Shown one piece after another: positions 63,925 through 64,000 of a stretch of 64,000 nucleotides of DNA. Made by a program: the position numbers and the translations under genes. Under the pieces are notes generated by a model. It saw nothing but the letters and a program-made list of their open reading frames with translations. It searched no databases and was not told the origin of the DNA. Position 1 is the first letter of the stretch. Each line of letters opens with the position of its first letter. Source of the DNA: Marinomonas maritima (lineage in GTDB: Bacteria; Pseudomonadota; Gammaproteobacteria; Pseudomonadales; Marinomonadaceae); the NCBI RefSeq assembly GCF_024435075.2, contig NZ_JAMZEG020000002.1, positions 434,001 to 498,000 on the forward strand, in the 5' to 3' direction.

Positions 63925-64000
63925 TCAGCTGGCGGCTTTCTTGTTGCTCGCCTTGGTTTTCTTTGCGGCATTTTTGGCTGGAAACGCACTTGAAAGGTCA
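63925..64000 (-). CDS. C-terminal fragment of a Lys/Ala-rich protein, cut by the window edge
   Basis: An open minus-strand frame ending at 63925 and reading DLSSAFPAKNAAKKTKASNK near its end. The Lys/Ala-rich tail cannot identify the protein. It is 6 bases upstream of the aldehyde dehydrogenase start and probably in one operon with it. Confidence 0.6.
   Translation of the reverse strand, partial: DLSSAFPAKNAAKKTKASNKKAAS

Overview
The window looks like a chromosomal segment of a marine gammaproteobacterium, most likely Marinomonas or a close Oceanospirillales relative. That placement is inferred from gene content and protein style, not from a search. The pointers are a glucosylglycerate osmolyte operon, a tripartite tricarboxylate transporter, an arsJ-type arsenic operon, a giant LapA-like adhesin, CsrA, YaeQ and DUF3010 proteins, and moderately AT-rich intergenic DNA.

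Layout. Bases 1-4001 (minus strand) carry a three-gene operon that makes and recycles glucosylglycerate. Bases 4.1-8.7 kb hold two EamA-type exporters, a GNAT enzyme, a DUF3010 protein and a class V aminotransferase. Bases 9.0-15.3 kb are a TctCBA uptake system followed by a TctD/TctE-like two-component system and an orphan periplasmic binding protein. Bases 15.3-18.2 kb hold an AraC regulator divergent from a cupredoxin / DUF3034 / lipoprotein truncated-haemoglobin operon. Bases 18.8-21.8 kb are a divergent pair: a RimK-like ATP-grasp ligase and a GNAT-C39 peptidase fusion. A threonine aldolase-like gene and an SPFH-NfeD pair follow. An IS3-family element (24621-26053) sits inside the loop of the NfeD terminator. 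Bases 26.1-28.7 kb are an arsR-GAPDH-arsJ operon with a visible ArsR-type operator. A universal stress protein and a SulP transporter follow.

The centre (31756-45461) is one giant type I-secreted adhesin locus. It has an N-terminal retention module with a LapG-like PAAG site, about 25 near-identical 312-bp (104-residue) Ig-like repeats, a THxN-type domain, a cadherin-like domain, an alternating 21/19-residue glycine-aspartate repeat and a C-terminal RTX secretion signal. The reading frame is broken three times inside the repeats. The breaks are deletions with no substitutions seen, which suggests assembly or consensus error rather than decay.

Bases 45.5-54.4 kb carry msrA, five identical initiator tRNA genes plus one remnant, two membrane diguanylate cyclases, csrA, and a small SOS-like island. 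The island has an S24 repressor, a YdaS-like Cro and a LexA-box-preceded UmuD homologue that lacks its catalytic lysine. DUF1127 and YaeQ genes follow. Bases 54.4-64.0 kb are mostly metabolic: dienelactone hydrolase, a queuosine-tRNA mannosyltransferase-like protein, a YjiH transporter, an AhpD-like protein with an AraC regulator, a proline iminopeptidase-like hydrolase, a predicted ATPase and an aldehyde dehydrogenase.

Links between the parts. The retention module predicts c-di-GMP control through LapD/LapG, neither of which is in the window, and two diguanylate cyclases and CsrA lie just downstream. All functional links are inference from sequence and context.
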